Assembly (NCBI GenBank): GCA_947589075.1
Contig: CANQBS010000013.1
Location: 1-44,416 of the forward strand
Reading direction: 5' to 3'
Source: an uncultured Acetatifactor sp.
Lineage (GTDB): Bacteria; Bacillota; Clostridia; Lachnospirales; Lachnospiraceae
Length of the DNA: 44,416 bases
Of the stretch, positions 7,371 through 15,223 are shown one piece after another. How positions within the stretch are numbered: the first letter of the stretch is position 1; each line of letters starts with the position of its first letter. A model generated the notes under the pieces. That model worked only from the letters and a program-made list of their open reading frames with translations. It had not been told where the DNA came from and did no database searches. Position numbers and translations under genes: made by a program.

Positions 7371-8192
7371 ATGATGCAGACAAAAGTAATCTGTTTTGCC
7401 AATAACAAGGGCGGAAGCGGCAAATCCACCAGCTGTTCCAATATCGGGGCTGCTCTGGCGGCAAAAGGGAAAAAAGTGCTGATGCTGGACGGCGATATGC
7501 AGTGTAATCTTTCCCTGTCCTTTTTGGATGAAGATGTGGTATTGGACTATGCCAGGGGAAAGCAGAATCTATATTACGCGGTCCGGGAACAGAAGGATAT
7601 TAGAGGATATATCATACATACTCCATATGAAAACGTGGACCTTATTCCTTCCTCTACCTTAATGAGTTCCATAGAATTTGAATTGTTCAGCAAATGGCAG
7701 CGGGAATTTATTCTGAAAAAAATGCTCAGAGCCGTTAAGGAAAGCGGTATTTATGATTATATACTTCTGGATGCGCCGCCTACGCTTGGGGGATGGGTGA
7801 TGAATCTGCTCTGCGCGTCGGATCATCTGATCATTCCTGTGGAAGCCAGTCCCTGGGGTCTGTTTGGTCTGGCCAATATGTTTGAATTCCTGCAGACGAC
7901 ACGGGAGATCGCTCCGGAACTGTCTCTGCTGGGGATCGTGATAACCAAAGTAGATGAACGGAAGAATTATTTCAGGCAGACCCTGGAATCTTTGGAATCT
8001 CTGGAGGATATTCATGTTTTTGAATCCCATATTCATGTGGACAGCAGCGTGGAATGGGCCCAGGATAACAGCAGGCCCGTAGTGAATTACCGCAGAACCA
8101 GCCGCAGCGCCAGAGAATTTATGCTGTTGGCGGAGGAAATCCTCCAGATAACAGAAGGGGCAGAAGGGGGCGCGTTTCATGCAGCTCATTAA
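7371..8192 (+). CDS. Orphan ParA/Soj-type ATPase
   Basis: This 273-residue ATPase begins with [20 protein letters not shown], a deviant Walker A of the ParA/MinD class with both lysines. LLDAPPTLG is the Walker B/switch II region, and [11 protein letters not shown] falls where ParA proteins bind nucleotide. ParA proteins form ATP-dependent dimers that bind DNA non-specifically and position cargo. No ParB-like protein is adjacent, so this is an orphan ParA that may place something other than a chromosome origin. AGGGGG precedes the ATG. Its 3' end overlaps the NUDIX gene by 14 bases, so the two are translationally coupled, and it is probably in the RNase G transcript. Confidence 0.85.
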   Translation: MMQTKVICFANNKGGSGKSTSCSNIGAALAAKGKKVLMLDGDMQCNLSLSFLDEDVVLDYARGKQNLYYAVREQKDIRGYIIHTPYENVDLIPSSTLMSSIEFELFSKWQREFILKKMLRAVKESGIYDYILLDAPPTLGGWVMNLLCASDHLIIPVEASPWGLFGLANMFEFLQTTREIAPELSLLGIVITKVDERKNYFRQTLESLESLEDIHVFESHIHVDSSVEWAQDNSRPVVNYRRTSRSAREFMLLAEEILQITEGAEGGAFHAAH

Positions 8193-8733
8193 GCTGGAAA
8201 AAGTTAAGGATGGAAAGTATCTTAAAAACTATGTCCTCGACTATGAAAATAAGGCTGGAAGGGAAAAGCAGTTTGAAATCGTCAGCCACAGGGACCTGGC
8301 GGACATAACGGATCTTGGACGATATAACAGCGGTGTTTCCATTGTAGCAGTGAAGGACGGGAGACTTTTGCTCCTTCGAGAGTTCCGCATGGGGATCAAT
8401 CGTTTTATCTATAACATGTGCGCCGGCATGATCGAAGAGGGGGAAACAGTAGAAGAGTGTGTTCGGCGGGAATTATATGAGGAAACAGGTCTGCATGTAA
8501 AAAAGATCAGGGATATCTTACCGCCTTCTTTTTCAGCGCCGGCCATTTCCGATGTGAAGACTTCCCTTGCCTTTGTGGAAGCAGAAGGAGAGTTTGAAGA
8601 CCACACTTCGGAGAATGAACTGATAGAAGCCGCTTTTTACAAAAAAGAAGAGGTAAAAGAGCTGTTAAAAACGGCGGAGTTCAGTTCCAGGGCACAAACC
8701 ATTGCGTATTTTTTCGCGCATAGTTGCTTTTAA
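8179..8733 (+). CDS. NUDIX hydrolase, ADP-ribose pyrophosphatase-like
   Basis: The 184-residue protein carries a full NUDIX box at about residues 83-105: [20 protein letters not shown] followed by TGL, fitting GX5EX7REUXEEXGU with the metal-binding glutamates. The size and the N-terminal strand layout match ADP-ribose/ADP-sugar diphosphatases, which split nucleotide-linked sugars into a nucleoside monophosphate and a phosphosugar. Other NUDIX substrates cannot be excluded. The start at ATG 8179 lies within the end of the ParA gene, with AGGGGG about 11 bases upstream. It is the last gene of the plus-strand row and is followed by a hairpin. Confidence 0.85.
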   Translation: MQLIKLEKVKDGKYLKNYVLDYENKAGREKQFEIVSHRDLADITDLGRYNSGVSIVAVKDGRLLLLREFRMGINRFIYNMCAGMIEEGETVEECVRRELYEETGLHVKKIRDILPPSFSAPAISDVKTSLAFVEAEGEFEDHTSENELIEAAFYKKEEVKELLKTAEFSSRAQTIAYFFAHSCF

Positions 8734-8757
8734 ATCATCAATATAGCGTTTTTAAGG

Positions 8758-8786
8758 AAAGCAGCCTTCCTTCGCAAGGCTGCTTT
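8758..8786. terminator. Hairpin between converging genes
   Basis: AAAGCAGCCTT (8758-8768) pairs perfectly with AAGGCTGCTTT (8776-8786) across a 7-base loop. It lies 24 bases after the NUDIX stop, and the stem ends in TTT followed by ATTA. The mirrored A/T flanks let it work for the opposing small gene as well. Confidence 0.7.
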
Positions 8787-8845
8787 ATTAGTAACTTATT
8801 AGGAAGGCCATTTTCGGCAAAGCGTGTTTTCAGTAAAGCATCTTT

Positions 8846-9103
8846 TCAGTAAAGCATCTCGTCCAGAAAGGGGCATGTTTCCGGCGCATTGGGATCCATA
8901 CAGAATTCACCGTCGCAGGATACATGGCGCACATTGCGGCAATAGGTATCACAATGCCACATTCTTGGCTGCTGATCCGGATTCTGTACCGCGGCTGCGA
9001 TTAAAATACGGAGAGCATGTGCCTCTTCCTCGTTCATCAAATGGCGGTTCTTTTTCAAATAAACATTAGCAATTTCTGCTGCCTGTCTGGTTCCATTTTC
9101 CAT
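8846..9103 (-). CDS. Small cysteine-containing protein, function unknown
   Basis: The protein has 85 residues and starts at an ATG (9103) 9 bases behind a clear GGAGG. The first half is helical (QAAEIANVYLKKNRHLMNEE). The second half has four cysteines: WHCDTYC, then VSCDGEFC, plus CPF near the end, with acidic residues between, so a metal-binding or disulfide role is possible. There is no signal peptide. I do not recognise the family. The 200 bases upstream (9104-9303) hold no gene that I can see, so this gene is probably transcribed separately from the dtd group. Confidence 0.65.
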   Translation of the reverse strand: MENGTRQAAEIANVYLKKNRHLMNEEEAHALRILIAAAVQNPDQQPRMWHCDTYCRNVRHVSCDGEFCMDPNAPETCPFLDEMLY

Positions 9104-9303
9104 TGATTCCTGCCTCCGTTTTTTTTAGCTTTAGCCTTATATGAGAGAGTCCCTTCATAGCTGCCTGCAATTATGCGCAAAAGACAACTTTAACGAATAG
9201 TTATGGGCTTTTTGCCTGACCAGCTGCCTGACCTGAAGGGTTTGCGCGCTTTATGTCGGTATGTAGGGATGATTATGTCTAATTTGCCCGGCATTTATCA
9301 CAT

Positions 9304-9594
9304 TTACCATTCCTTTGTGATCGCTCCGGCATCGACCCCGTAAAGACTTAAGAATTCATCTAAGTCATGATCGTCCCTGATCAGCATAATATCTTCAAAT
9401 TTTCCTGTGGTTAAGTTCTTAAAGCCGGCGACTTTTTCTCCGGTACAAATGCTGGATCTTATGACCGGCTTTTGAATGGCGGGATCCCAGCGGTCCGCAT
9501 AAATGGCTTTTTGATCCGCGTATCTGTTTTTTTTGTCCTTTGTGGGGTGATCCTTTGTGTGGTTATTCTTTTTTAAAAAAAGGTTCAAAAACAT
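9304..9594 (-). CDS. Small conserved-type hypothetical protein downstream of dtd
   Basis: The protein has 96 residues. Its start lies 4 bases beyond the dtd stop, so it is likely the last gene of the permease-dtd transcript. The first 25 residues are lysine/asparagine-rich. The core (SSICTGEKVAGFKNLTTGKF, then EDIMLIRDDHDLDEFLSLYG) looks like a small folded domain with one cysteine. I recall similar short proteins in Lachnospiraceae carrying assorted enzyme names that this length cannot support; no function is assigned. The ribosome binding site is weak (GGATG inside the end of dtd). Confidence 0.6.
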   Translation of the reverse strand: MFLNLFLKKNNHTKDHPTKDKKNRYADQKAIYADRWDPAIQKPVIRSSICTGEKVAGFKNLTTGKFEDIMLIRDDHDLDEFLSLYGVDAGAITKEW

Positions 9595-9598
9595 TTTT

Positions 9599-10045
9599 TC
9601 ACATCCAATCTGAATCCAATAATATGGTAAAGGGACCGTCGTTTAATAAGGAAACCTTCATATCGGCTCCAAAGGAACCGTGTTCTACATGAGAAATTTC
9701 CTTTTTACATTGTTTTATAATATATTCATATAAATTTTCAGCCATATCCGGAGCACCTGCATTGGTAAAGGATGGGCGATTGCCTTTCCTGCAGTCTGCA
9801 TAAAGTGTAAATTGTGAAATAATTAACAAGCTCCCATTTACAGCCTTGAGATCCAGGTTTATTTTCCCTGCCTCATCTTTAAAAATACGCAGGCCGGTCA
9901 GCTTTTTTACCATTTTATCGGCAATTTCCCTGGTGTCCGTACTGCTTATGCCAACAAAAACCAGAAAACCCGTGTCTATGGCGCCTATGATCTGTCCCTC
10001 TACTGTAACGCTTGCCTTTGATACCCTTTGTACTACAAATCGCAT
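9599..10045 (-). CDS. dtd: D-aminoacyl-tRNA deacylase
   Basis: This 148-residue protein hydrolyses D-aminoacyl (and glycyl mischarged) tRNA and so clears tRNAs loaded with the wrong stereoisomer. The family signatures are both present: [17 protein letters not shown] at about 77-93, which forms the catalytic pocket, and NDGPFTI near residue 136, the Gly-Pro motif that excludes L-amino acids. Length and N-terminus ([15 protein letters not shown]) are normal. It starts 21 bases after the AI-2E-type permease stop and is probably co-transcribed with it. Confidence 0.95.
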   Translation of the reverse strand: MRFVVQRVSKASVTVEGQIIGAIDTGFLVFVGISSTDTREIADKMVKKLTGLRIFKDEAGKINLDLKAVNGSLLIISQFTLYADCRKGNRPSFTNAGAPDMAENLYEYIIKQCKKEISHVEHGSFGADMKVSLLNDGPFTILLDSDWM

Positions 10046-10066
10046 TTAATGTCTGCTCTCCTTTTT

Positions 10067-11506
10067 TTAGCGCTTTTCTTTTTCCTTTTTTACCTGGGGT
10101 TCTTCTTTTTCTGCCTCTCTTAATTCATTTATTTCTCCCATATGTTCCAGATCGATGCGGATATCATCTTTGCTGCTGTATACACGGTCTCCAAAACAGG
10201 CATGGTATTCTTCGTTTTCAGGCGTATCCTTTAATTCCCGGAAGCTCTTATGCGAGTCAGGAATATATTGATGAAAGCCGTTTTCATCAACATGGCCTAC
10301 TTTCATATAGTCTGCCGTTTCTTCCGGCAGCTTTTTCTTCCTGAGCGCACTGTTTATAAAGGACTTGATGGAGGCATACAGGACAGCGAAAAAAGGTACT
10401 CCTATGATCATTCCCAGGACGCCAAATAAACCTCCGAAAAAGGTGATGGAAAAAATGACCCAGAATCCGGCGATTCCCGTGGAATTGCCCAGGATCCTCG
10501 GACCCAGCACATTTCCGTCAAACTGCTGGAGAATAAGGATAAAAATGATGAAATAAACGCAATTTAACGGATGGCCGGGATCTACTACAAAAATCAATAT
10601 GGTGGTAGGAATTGCTCCTAAAAATGGACCAAAGAAAGGTATCACATTTGTTACTCCGATCACAACACTGACCAGAGCCGCATAGGGTGTTTTCATTAAT
10701 GTGGTACAAATAAAGCATATGATTCCAATGATGATCGAATCCAGTATTTTGCCTCCCACAAAGCCGATAAAAGTCCTGTGGACAAATCGGAAATTATTGA
10801 TAATAATGTTTGCGGTCTCCCGCTCGAAAACAGCATAAACGATCTTTTTGGCCTGCCCTGCAAAGCTTTCTTTGCTGGAAAGAACATAAATGGAAATGAT
10901 AAATCCAAGAATGAAATTCCATAGACCTTTTACCAGATTAATAACGCTCAGGGAAACCGTTTTAATTAATTCTGTAGACTGGGAAATCACAACATCGTTC
11001 ATCCATTCTTCCAATTCACCGGAATATCTGCTGACTGTTTTTATTACATAATCACGGATATCCGCATTGTCTGACAACAAATTGTTCAGCCAGGAAGTTA
11101 TGTTATTCAGATAGATGTCAAAATTCACCACTATGCTCTCAATACTGGGAACGATTTGTGATAACAGCATGGAAATAAGCAGAAAGATCAGGTAAAAGAA
11201 TAAAAAACATGTTAGAAGGATACTGATAATGCGCAAAATGTTTTTTCTGGTCTCTGATTCCTTGATCTTCAGTTTAGAACACAGGGGATTCAGGATACGA
11301 TATTCTATAAAATTCAGTACAGGAGTAAGCAAATATCCCATGCCAAGACCAAACAGGACCGGCATCAGAATGTTGCTGAGGACGTTTAAATTAGCCCTGA
11401 AACTGGAACTGTGAAATATCAGATAATAAAAACAGATACTGGCGGCAGCTGCTAAAAATACCGTTATTCCAAATTTTACAAAATTATTATTCAATTTTTT
11501 CTTCAT
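10067..11506 (-). CDS. AI-2E family transporter-type membrane protein
   Basis: The protein has 479 residues from ATG 11506 (MKKKLNNNFVKFGITVFLAA); an upstream TTG frame to 11566 is less likely. It has the family pattern: two or three N-terminal membrane helices, a long amphipathic stretch (about 100-190) with SQSTELIKT, then a C-terminal run of helices with IPFFGPFLGAIPT and the glycine-rich FFGGLFGVLGMIIGVPFFA. Members are annotated as AI-2 exporters, but many act in ion or solute transport, so the substrate is open. The last 100 residues form a charged cytoplasmic tail ending in VKKEKEKR, longer than usual. It has its own promoter at 11585-11613. Confidence 0.85.
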   Translation of the reverse strand: MKKKLNNNFVKFGITVFLAAAASICFYYLIFHSSSFRANLNVLSNILMPVLFGLGMGYLLTPVLNFIEYRILNPLCSKLKIKESETRKNILRIISILLTCFLFFYLIFLLISMLLSQIVPSIESIVVNFDIYLNNITSWLNNLLSDNADIRDYVIKTVSRYSGELEEWMNDVVISQSTELIKTVSLSVINLVKGLWNFILGFIISIYVLSSKESFAGQAKKIVYAVFERETANIIINNFRFVHRTFIGFVGGKILDSIIIGIICFICTTLMKTPYAALVSVVIGVTNVIPFFGPFLGAIPTTILIFVVDPGHPLNCVYFIIFILILQQFDGNVLGPRILGNSTGIAGFWVIFSITFFGGLFGVLGMIIGVPFFAVLYASIKSFINSALRKKKLPEETADYMKVGHVDENGFHQYIPDSHKSFRELKDTPENEEYHACFGDRVYSSKDDIRIDLEHMGEINELREAEKEEPQVKKEKEKR

Positions 11507-11584
11507 TCCGTCAGAGTCCCTCTCTTCTGTAGTGATATCATTGGCTCCAGCAAAGAGAAAAGTCAAATGATGCCTCTTTTATTT

Positions 11585-11613
11585 ATCATACACTTTTTCC
11601 AGAAAGATAACAA
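11585..11613 (-). promoter_or_regulatory. Promoter of the permease-dtd operon
   Basis: Read on the minus strand, TTGTTA (11613-11608) and TATGAT (11590-11585) are 17 bases apart. Transcription would start near 11578, about 70 bases ahead of the permease ATG. Confidence 0.55.
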
Positions 11614-11668
11614 GTAAATCTTATCTAAATTTCCGGGTTTTCATAATTTCATAATTTATATTTTTCTA

Positions 11669-11697
11669 TTGTTTCTTATGAAAAAAAGAGATAAAAT
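11669..11697 (+). promoter_or_regulatory. Promoter of ttcA-like gene and recombinase
   Basis: TTGTTT (11669-11674) and TAAAAT (11692-11697) are 17 bases apart in an AT-rich stretch. The predicted start of transcription is about 43 bases before ATG 11747. It diverges from the permease promoter about 60 bases away. Confidence 0.65.
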
Positions 11698-11746
11698 AGG
11701 AAATTAGGAAAGAAAATTTCGGCCATGGCCTATTTGGGGAGCAGTT

Positions 11747-12472
11747 ATGAAATTACAGCAGGTAATGAGTTACGTCAGGAAAGCGATTGACGATTATCAT
11801 ATGATAGAGGAAGGGGACAAGATCGCTGTGGGTATTTCAGGCGGAAAAGACAGCCTGACTTTGTTATTTGCCCTCTCCGCCCTCAGACGTTTTTATCCTG
11901 TTTCCTTTGAGATCCGCGGCGTCACAGTCGACTTGGGGTTTGAGAACCTGAAGCTGGATAAGATACAGGAACTCTGCAGCCAATTACAGGTGGAATATAC
12001 CATTGTAAAAACGGAAATCGCCAAAATTGTTTTTGAAGACCGGAAGGAAACCAATCCCTGTTCCCTTTGCGCAAAAATGAGAAAAGGCGCCCTGAACACG
12101 GCAATGAAAGAAATTGGATGTAACAAGGTTGCCTATGCGCATCATAAGGATGATGTGGTGGAAACCATGATGATGTCACTGATTTATGAGGGGCGTTTTC
12201 ATACCTTCTCTCCTGTTACCTATCTGGACAGAATGGATCTGACGGTGATCCGGCCATTGATTTACATGAATGAGGCGGATGTGATCGGTTTTGTTCATAA
12301 GAATCAGGTTCCCGTGGTAAAGAGTCCCTGTCCCGCGGACGGCAATACGAAACGGGAATATGTAAAGCGGCTTCTGCAGCAGCTTAATCAGGAAAACCAT
12401 GGAGTAAAGGAAAGAATGTTCACTGCGATTCAGGGCGGAAATCTGAAAGGATGGGAACTTTATGATAAATAA
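11747..12472 (+). CDS. TtcA-like tRNA thiolation protein
   Basis: This 241-residue PP-loop ATPase resembles TtcA, which adds sulfur to C32 of tRNA using an adenylated intermediate and an iron-sulfur cluster. The PP-loop SGGKDS is at residues 31-36. Cys105 and Cys108 (PCSLCAK) and Cys195 (KSPCPADG) provide the three cluster ligands of the TtcA/TtuA class. AHHKDD near 131 is the second family motif. It is shorter than E. coli TtcA (about 310), as is common in Firmicutes, so the exact tRNA position is uncertain. GGGGAG lies 7 bases before the start. The end overlaps the recombinase gene by 11 bases. Confidence 0.85.
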   Translation: MKLQQVMSYVRKAIDDYHMIEEGDKIAVGISGGKDSLTLLFALSALRRFYPVSFEIRGVTVDLGFENLKLDKIQELCSQLQVEYTIVKTEIAKIVFEDRKETNPCSLCAKMRKGALNTAMKEIGCNKVAYAHHKDDVVETMMMSLIYEGRFHTFSPVTYLDRMDLTVIRPLIYMNEADVIGFVHKNQVPVVKSPCPADGNTKREYVKRLLQQLNQENHGVKERMFTAIQGGNLKGWELYDK

Positions 12473-13523
12473 TCCAAAAACAATGAATTATCACGACGAA
12501 CAAAACAAACAGAATATCGTGAAACTCCGGACGGTTCTGGATACCCTTCCCAGCTTTTGCAAAACCTTTTTCCGGGGTATTGAAGAATATACTTCCACCC
12601 GGACCAGACTTGCCTATGCCTATGATATCAGACTGTTTTTTGAATTTCTCCATGACCGGAACAGCATCTGTGCCAAAATGGATATCAAGGACTATCCCCT
12701 TTCTCTTCTGGACCAGATCACCCGTGTTGATATTGAGGAATATCTGGAATATATCACATTATATCAAAAAGAAGGAAAGGATGTAACAAATGATGAACGC
12801 GGAAAGGCAAGGAAGCTTGCATCGCTGCGCAGCTTTTATAATTATTTTTTCCAGAACGAAATGATTGAAAAAAATCCGGCTGCGTTGGTTCCGCTTCCGA
12901 AGCAGCATGAAAAAGAGATCATTCGCCTGGAGCCCAATGAGGTAGCTGTTTTATTGGACCAGGTGGAGGATGGCACCAAATTGACGCAAAAAGAACTGGA
13001 ATATCATAAAAAAACAAAACTGCGGGATGTGGCTCTGCTCACTCTCCTGCTTGGTACGGGAATCCGTGTATCCGAATGTGTGGGTTTGGACCTGCAGGAT
13101 ATTAATTTTGATATCGGCGGAATTAAAATACGCAGAAAGGGAGGCTATGAAACGGTTGTGTATTTTGGGGAAGAGGTGGAAACAGCCTTGTTGGATTATC
13201 TGGAAGAACGGGAACACATGATTCCAATGGAAGGTCATGAAAATGCACTCTTCCTTTCCCTGCAAAATCGACGCATGGCCGTCAGATCTGTGGAAAATCT
13301 TGTCAAAAAGTACGCTTCGCGGGTTACGACGCTGAAAAAGATCACGCCCCATAAGCTGCGGAGCACTTACGGCACCACCTTATATCAGGAAACTGGTGAT
13401 ATTTACCTGGTGGCAGATGTGTTGGGGCATAAAGACGTTAATACTACCAGAAGACATTATGCAGCCCAGGCAGAAGAACGCCGCCGAAGGGCTGCCAATG
13501 CTGTCCATCTAAGAGAGAATTAA
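12462..13523 (+). CDS. Tyrosine recombinase (XerC/XerD-like)
   Basis: The protein has 353 residues with an N-terminal SAM-like core-binding domain (about 35-140) and a C-terminal catalytic domain. The catalytic set is complete: Arg202 (GTGIRVSE), Lys226 (RRKGG), His297 and Arg300 (PHKLRST), His323 (LGHKD) and the nucleophile Tyr333 (TTRRHYAA). Such enzymes cut and rejoin DNA, either to resolve chromosome dimers or to integrate elements. There are no phage genes, att-like duplications or transposition partners around it, and it overlaps ttcA by 11 bases, so a housekeeping Xer-type role is more likely than an integrase. The ribosome binding site is GGATGGGA inside ttcA. Confidence 0.85.
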   Translation: MINNPKTMNYHDEQNKQNIVKLRTVLDTLPSFCKTFFRGIEEYTSTRTRLAYAYDIRLFFEFLHDRNSICAKMDIKDYPLSLLDQITRVDIEEYLEYITLYQKEGKDVTNDERGKARKLASLRSFYNYFFQNEMIEKNPAALVPLPKQHEKEIIRLEPNEVAVLLDQVEDGTKLTQKELEYHKKTKLRDVALLTLLLGTGIRVSECVGLDLQDINFDIGGIKIRRKGGYETVVYFGEEVETALLDYLEEREHMIPMEGHENALFLSLQNRRMAVRSVENLVKKYASRVTTLKKITPHKLRSTYGTTLYQETGDIYLVADVLGHKDVNTTRRHYAAQAEERRRRAANAVHLREN

Positions 13524-13543
13524 AGGAAACACACCGGCATTCA

Positions 13544-13939
13544 TTATTTGATATACTCGGAGGAATAATAAGGAATGATCAAATATTGTCCTGCAGTGAT
13601 ATCCTCTCCGTCCTTTAAATGATTGATATGGATCACCTCATCCACATAATCCTGGGTACAATCGTAATGATCATCCTGGTAGGTCCTTGCGATGGACCAC
13701 AGGGACTCTCCATAGGAAACCTGGATGCTGGTATAATATTTAAAGGAGACTTCCTCTTCCTCCTGGGCTTTTGTGATCAGGACGCGGAGGGAGAAAACAC
13801 AGCCAGCCATCAGTACGGCAGCCAGTACCATGCTCAGCAGATAACAGCGCACCTGTCTCTGGCGCCGCCTCTTCCACTGCAAATTCTTATCATGGCGGTC
13901 ATTTATTGTTCTCTTTTGTCCCCTGATTTCTGTTCTCAT
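13544..13939 (-). CDS. yneA: LysM membrane protein, YneA-like SOS cell-division inhibitor
   Basis: The protein has 131 residues: a very basic N-terminus (KRRRQRQ), one membrane helix at about 32-53, and a C-terminal LysM domain (about 70-125, with GESLWSIARTY and AGQYLIIPYY) that binds peptidoglycan. In Bacillus, YneA has this layout, is divergent from lexA, and blocks division when DNA is damaged. The same divergent arrangement and LexA-box-like sites are seen here, so the call rests on context as well as domains; sequence identity could not be measured. The start follows GAGG at 7 bases. Its stop is only 20 bases from the converging recombinase gene. Confidence 0.8.
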   Translation of the reverse strand: MRTEIRGQKRTINDRHDKNLQWKRRRQRQVRCYLLSMVLAAVLMAGCVFSLRVLITKAQEEEEVSFKYYTSIQVSYGESLWSIARTYQDDHYDCTQDYVDEVIHINHLKDGEDITAGQYLIIPYYSSEYIK

Positions 13940-13969
13940 CTTCCTGCCTCATTTCTGAATATATGTTCG

Positions 13970-13983
13970 TGAACATTTGTTCT
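13970..13983. promoter_or_regulatory. LexA box 1
   Basis: TGAACATTTGTTCT has both perfect GAAC and GTTC half-sites four bases apart, matching the Firmicutes SOS consensus CGAACNTANGTTCG at most positions. It lies just downstream of the predicted yneA transcription start, where bound LexA would block elongation. Confidence 0.85.
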
Positions 13984-13991
13984 ATATTTGC

Positions 13992-14020
13992 ATTATACAG
14001 AACAAACATTCGATTGTCAA
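13992..14020 (-). promoter_or_regulatory. Consensus promoter of the yneA-like gene
   Basis: On the minus strand TTGACA (14020-14015) and TATAAT (13997-13992) are both perfect and 17 bases apart. LexA box 2 fills most of the spacer, so this very strong promoter should be silent until LexA is inactivated. Confidence 0.9.
13999..14012. promoter_or_regulatory. LexA box 2, inside the yneA promoter spacer
   Basis: AGAACAAACATTCG has a perfect GAAC half-site and ATTC in place of GTTC. Its position between the -35 and -10 of the yneA promoter supports a repressor role. Confidence 0.75.
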
Positions 14021-14038
14021 TAGATTTTTAAAAAAAAT

Positions 14039-14065
14039 CGAACATATTTTTGGAATATATGTTTG
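14039..14065. promoter_or_regulatory. LexA boxes 3 and 4 (weaker), at the lexA promoter
   Basis: CGAACATATTTTTG (14039-14052) keeps the left half-site, and GGAATATATGTTTG (14052-14065) keeps the overall GAAY-N4-GTTY pattern. The second overlaps the -35 of the lexA promoter. Weaker matches here would fit leaky autoregulation of lexA. Confidence 0.6.
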
Positions 14066-14091
14066 CTTTTTTACTCAGAGTGTGTTATACT
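14063..14091 (+). promoter_or_regulatory. Promoter of lexA
   Basis: TTGCTT (14063-14068) and TATACT (14086-14091) are 17 bases apart, giving a start near 14098 and a leader of about 40 bases. The -35 overlaps the fourth LexA-box-like site. Confidence 0.7.
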
Positions 14092-14137
14092 GCATAATGT
14101 AAGCAATTTGTAAGCAATTTGTACGCAAGGAGGGTTC

Positions 14138-14758
14138 ATGATGGGCTATGGCAAGATAACTGCGAAGCAAAAGGAAATTCTAGAATATATCAAAGATGAG
14201 ATTTTAAAAAAAGGCTATCCGCCTACAGTGCGTGAAATTTGCGAGACCGTTCATTTAAAATCAACATCTTCAGTACATTCTCACCTGGAATCCCTGGAGA
14301 AGAACGGTTATATCCGCCGCGACCCTACCAAGCCCCGGGCAATTGAGATTTGTGACGACAGCTTTCAAATGGTCCGCACGGAAATGGTAAGCATACCCGT
14401 AGTCGGAAATGTGGCTGCAGGCCAGCCGATCCTTGCGGAGGAGAATATTGAAGAATATTTCCCTGTTCCTGCGGATGTGGTTCCCAGAGGCGAATCTTTT
14501 ATTTTAAACGTGAAAGGGGACTCTATGGTCAATGCCGGCATTTTAAACGGCGACAGGCTTTTTGTGAATATGTGCAGTACTGCCGAGAATGGCGATATCG
14601 TTGTGGCTCTGATCGATGATTCCGCCACTGTAAAGAGATTTTATAAAGAAAACGGACATATTCGCCTTCAGCCGGAAAATGATGCTATGGATCCCATCAT
14701 CGTTGACGACTGCCAGATCATGGGAAAGGTGTTCGGTATTTTCCGGATCTATCATTGA
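14138..14758 (+). CDS. lexA: LexA repressor
   Basis: The 206-residue repressor shuts off SOS genes until RecA filaments trigger its self-cleavage. The N-terminal winged helix-turn-helix is at about 1-68 ([20 protein letters not shown] contains the recognition helix region). The cleavage site is Ala94-Gly95 in NVAAGQP, and the serine/lysine dyad is Ser129 (GDSMVNAG) and Lys166 (ATVKRFY). Length and order are normal. AAGGAGGG precedes two adjacent ATG codons (14138 and 14141); either may be used. It diverges from the yneA-like gene across the LexA boxes. Confidence 0.97.
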   Translation: MMGYGKITAKQKEILEYIKDEILKKGYPPTVREICETVHLKSTSSVHSHLESLEKNGYIRRDPTKPRAIEICDDSFQMVRTEMVSIPVVGNVAAGQPILAEENIEEYFPVPADVVPRGESFILNVKGDSMVNAGILNGDRLFVNMCSTAENGDIVVALIDDSATVKRFYKENGHIRLQPENDAMDPIIVDDCQIMGKVFGIFRIYH

Positions 14759-14901
14759 GCGCTTCCGGACGCATTGCTCCGGCATGCTGCCGATTGCTGA
14801 AAGGCCGTTTTATTTACATTTTTTTCATGCATATTCCATTCTGGTTCTGGTTATTCTATGACCTATAAAGGCCATTGACTTGTGGCAGAATGGAGGCAAA
14901 T

Positions 14902-15111
14902 ATGGGAAATAAAATTATTGACGGTATCGCTTTGACCATAGCCATTATCGGTGCCATTAACTGGGGGCTGATCGGTCTTTTCCGTTTTGACCTGGTGGCA
15001 TTTATCTTTGGCGAGATGTCCTGGTTTTCCAGGATCATATATACGCTTGTCGGTCTTTGCGGACTTTATCTGATCACTTTTTATATGCATCTGTCTGACA
15101 ACAGGGATTGA
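14902..15111 (+). CDS. DUF378 family small membrane protein
   Basis: The protein has 69 residues from ATG 14902, with GGAGG 6 bases upstream; an in-frame reading from 14875 would place the site inside the gene. It has two hydrophobic helices (IIDGIALTIAIIGAINWGLI and IIYTLVGLCGLYLITFYM) linked by a short loop. IGAINWGLIGLF is the DUF378/YuzA signature. Function is unknown in the family. It follows lexA by 143 bases; that gap holds GC-rich imperfect repeats (CCGG-containing) but no convincing terminator. The gene ends at a strong bidirectional terminator. Confidence 0.85.
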   Translation: MGNKIIDGIALTIAIIGAINWGLIGLFRFDLVAFIFGEMSWFSRIIYTLVGLCGLYLITFYMHLSDNRD

Positions 15112-15122
15112 TGCGAAAGCAA

Positions 15123-15164
15123 AAAAGGAATGCCGCTTTTATGATTTTCTGCGGCATTCCTTTT
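15123..15164. terminator. Bidirectional terminator between DUF378 gene and rsfS
   Basis: A 14-bp perfect stem (15123-15136 with 15151-15164, core GGAATGCCGC) has a 14-base loop. T-rich tails lie on both strands (TTTTGTTT on plus, TTTTTTG on minus), so it can end both converging transcripts. Confidence 0.85.
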
Positions 15165-15223
15165 GTTTACATATACGCCAGTCGGCGCATTTTTTTATCG
15201 GACAGACTTCTCTTAAAACGTAA

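Noticed and set aside
9104-9303. Search for a promoter or gene between the two small minus-strand genes
   Set aside because: TATAAG at the right distance lacks a -35, and no open frame with a ribosome binding site is present.
12462-13523. Recombinase as integrase of a mobile island
   Set aside because: No att-like repeats, tRNA target, phage or conjugation genes lie nearby, and the gene is embedded in core genes by overlap.
14759-14901. Possible terminator after lexA in the GC-rich stretch
   Set aside because: The CCGG-containing repeats are mostly direct, the best inverted stem is 5 bp, and the T runs are not adjacent to a stable hairpin.
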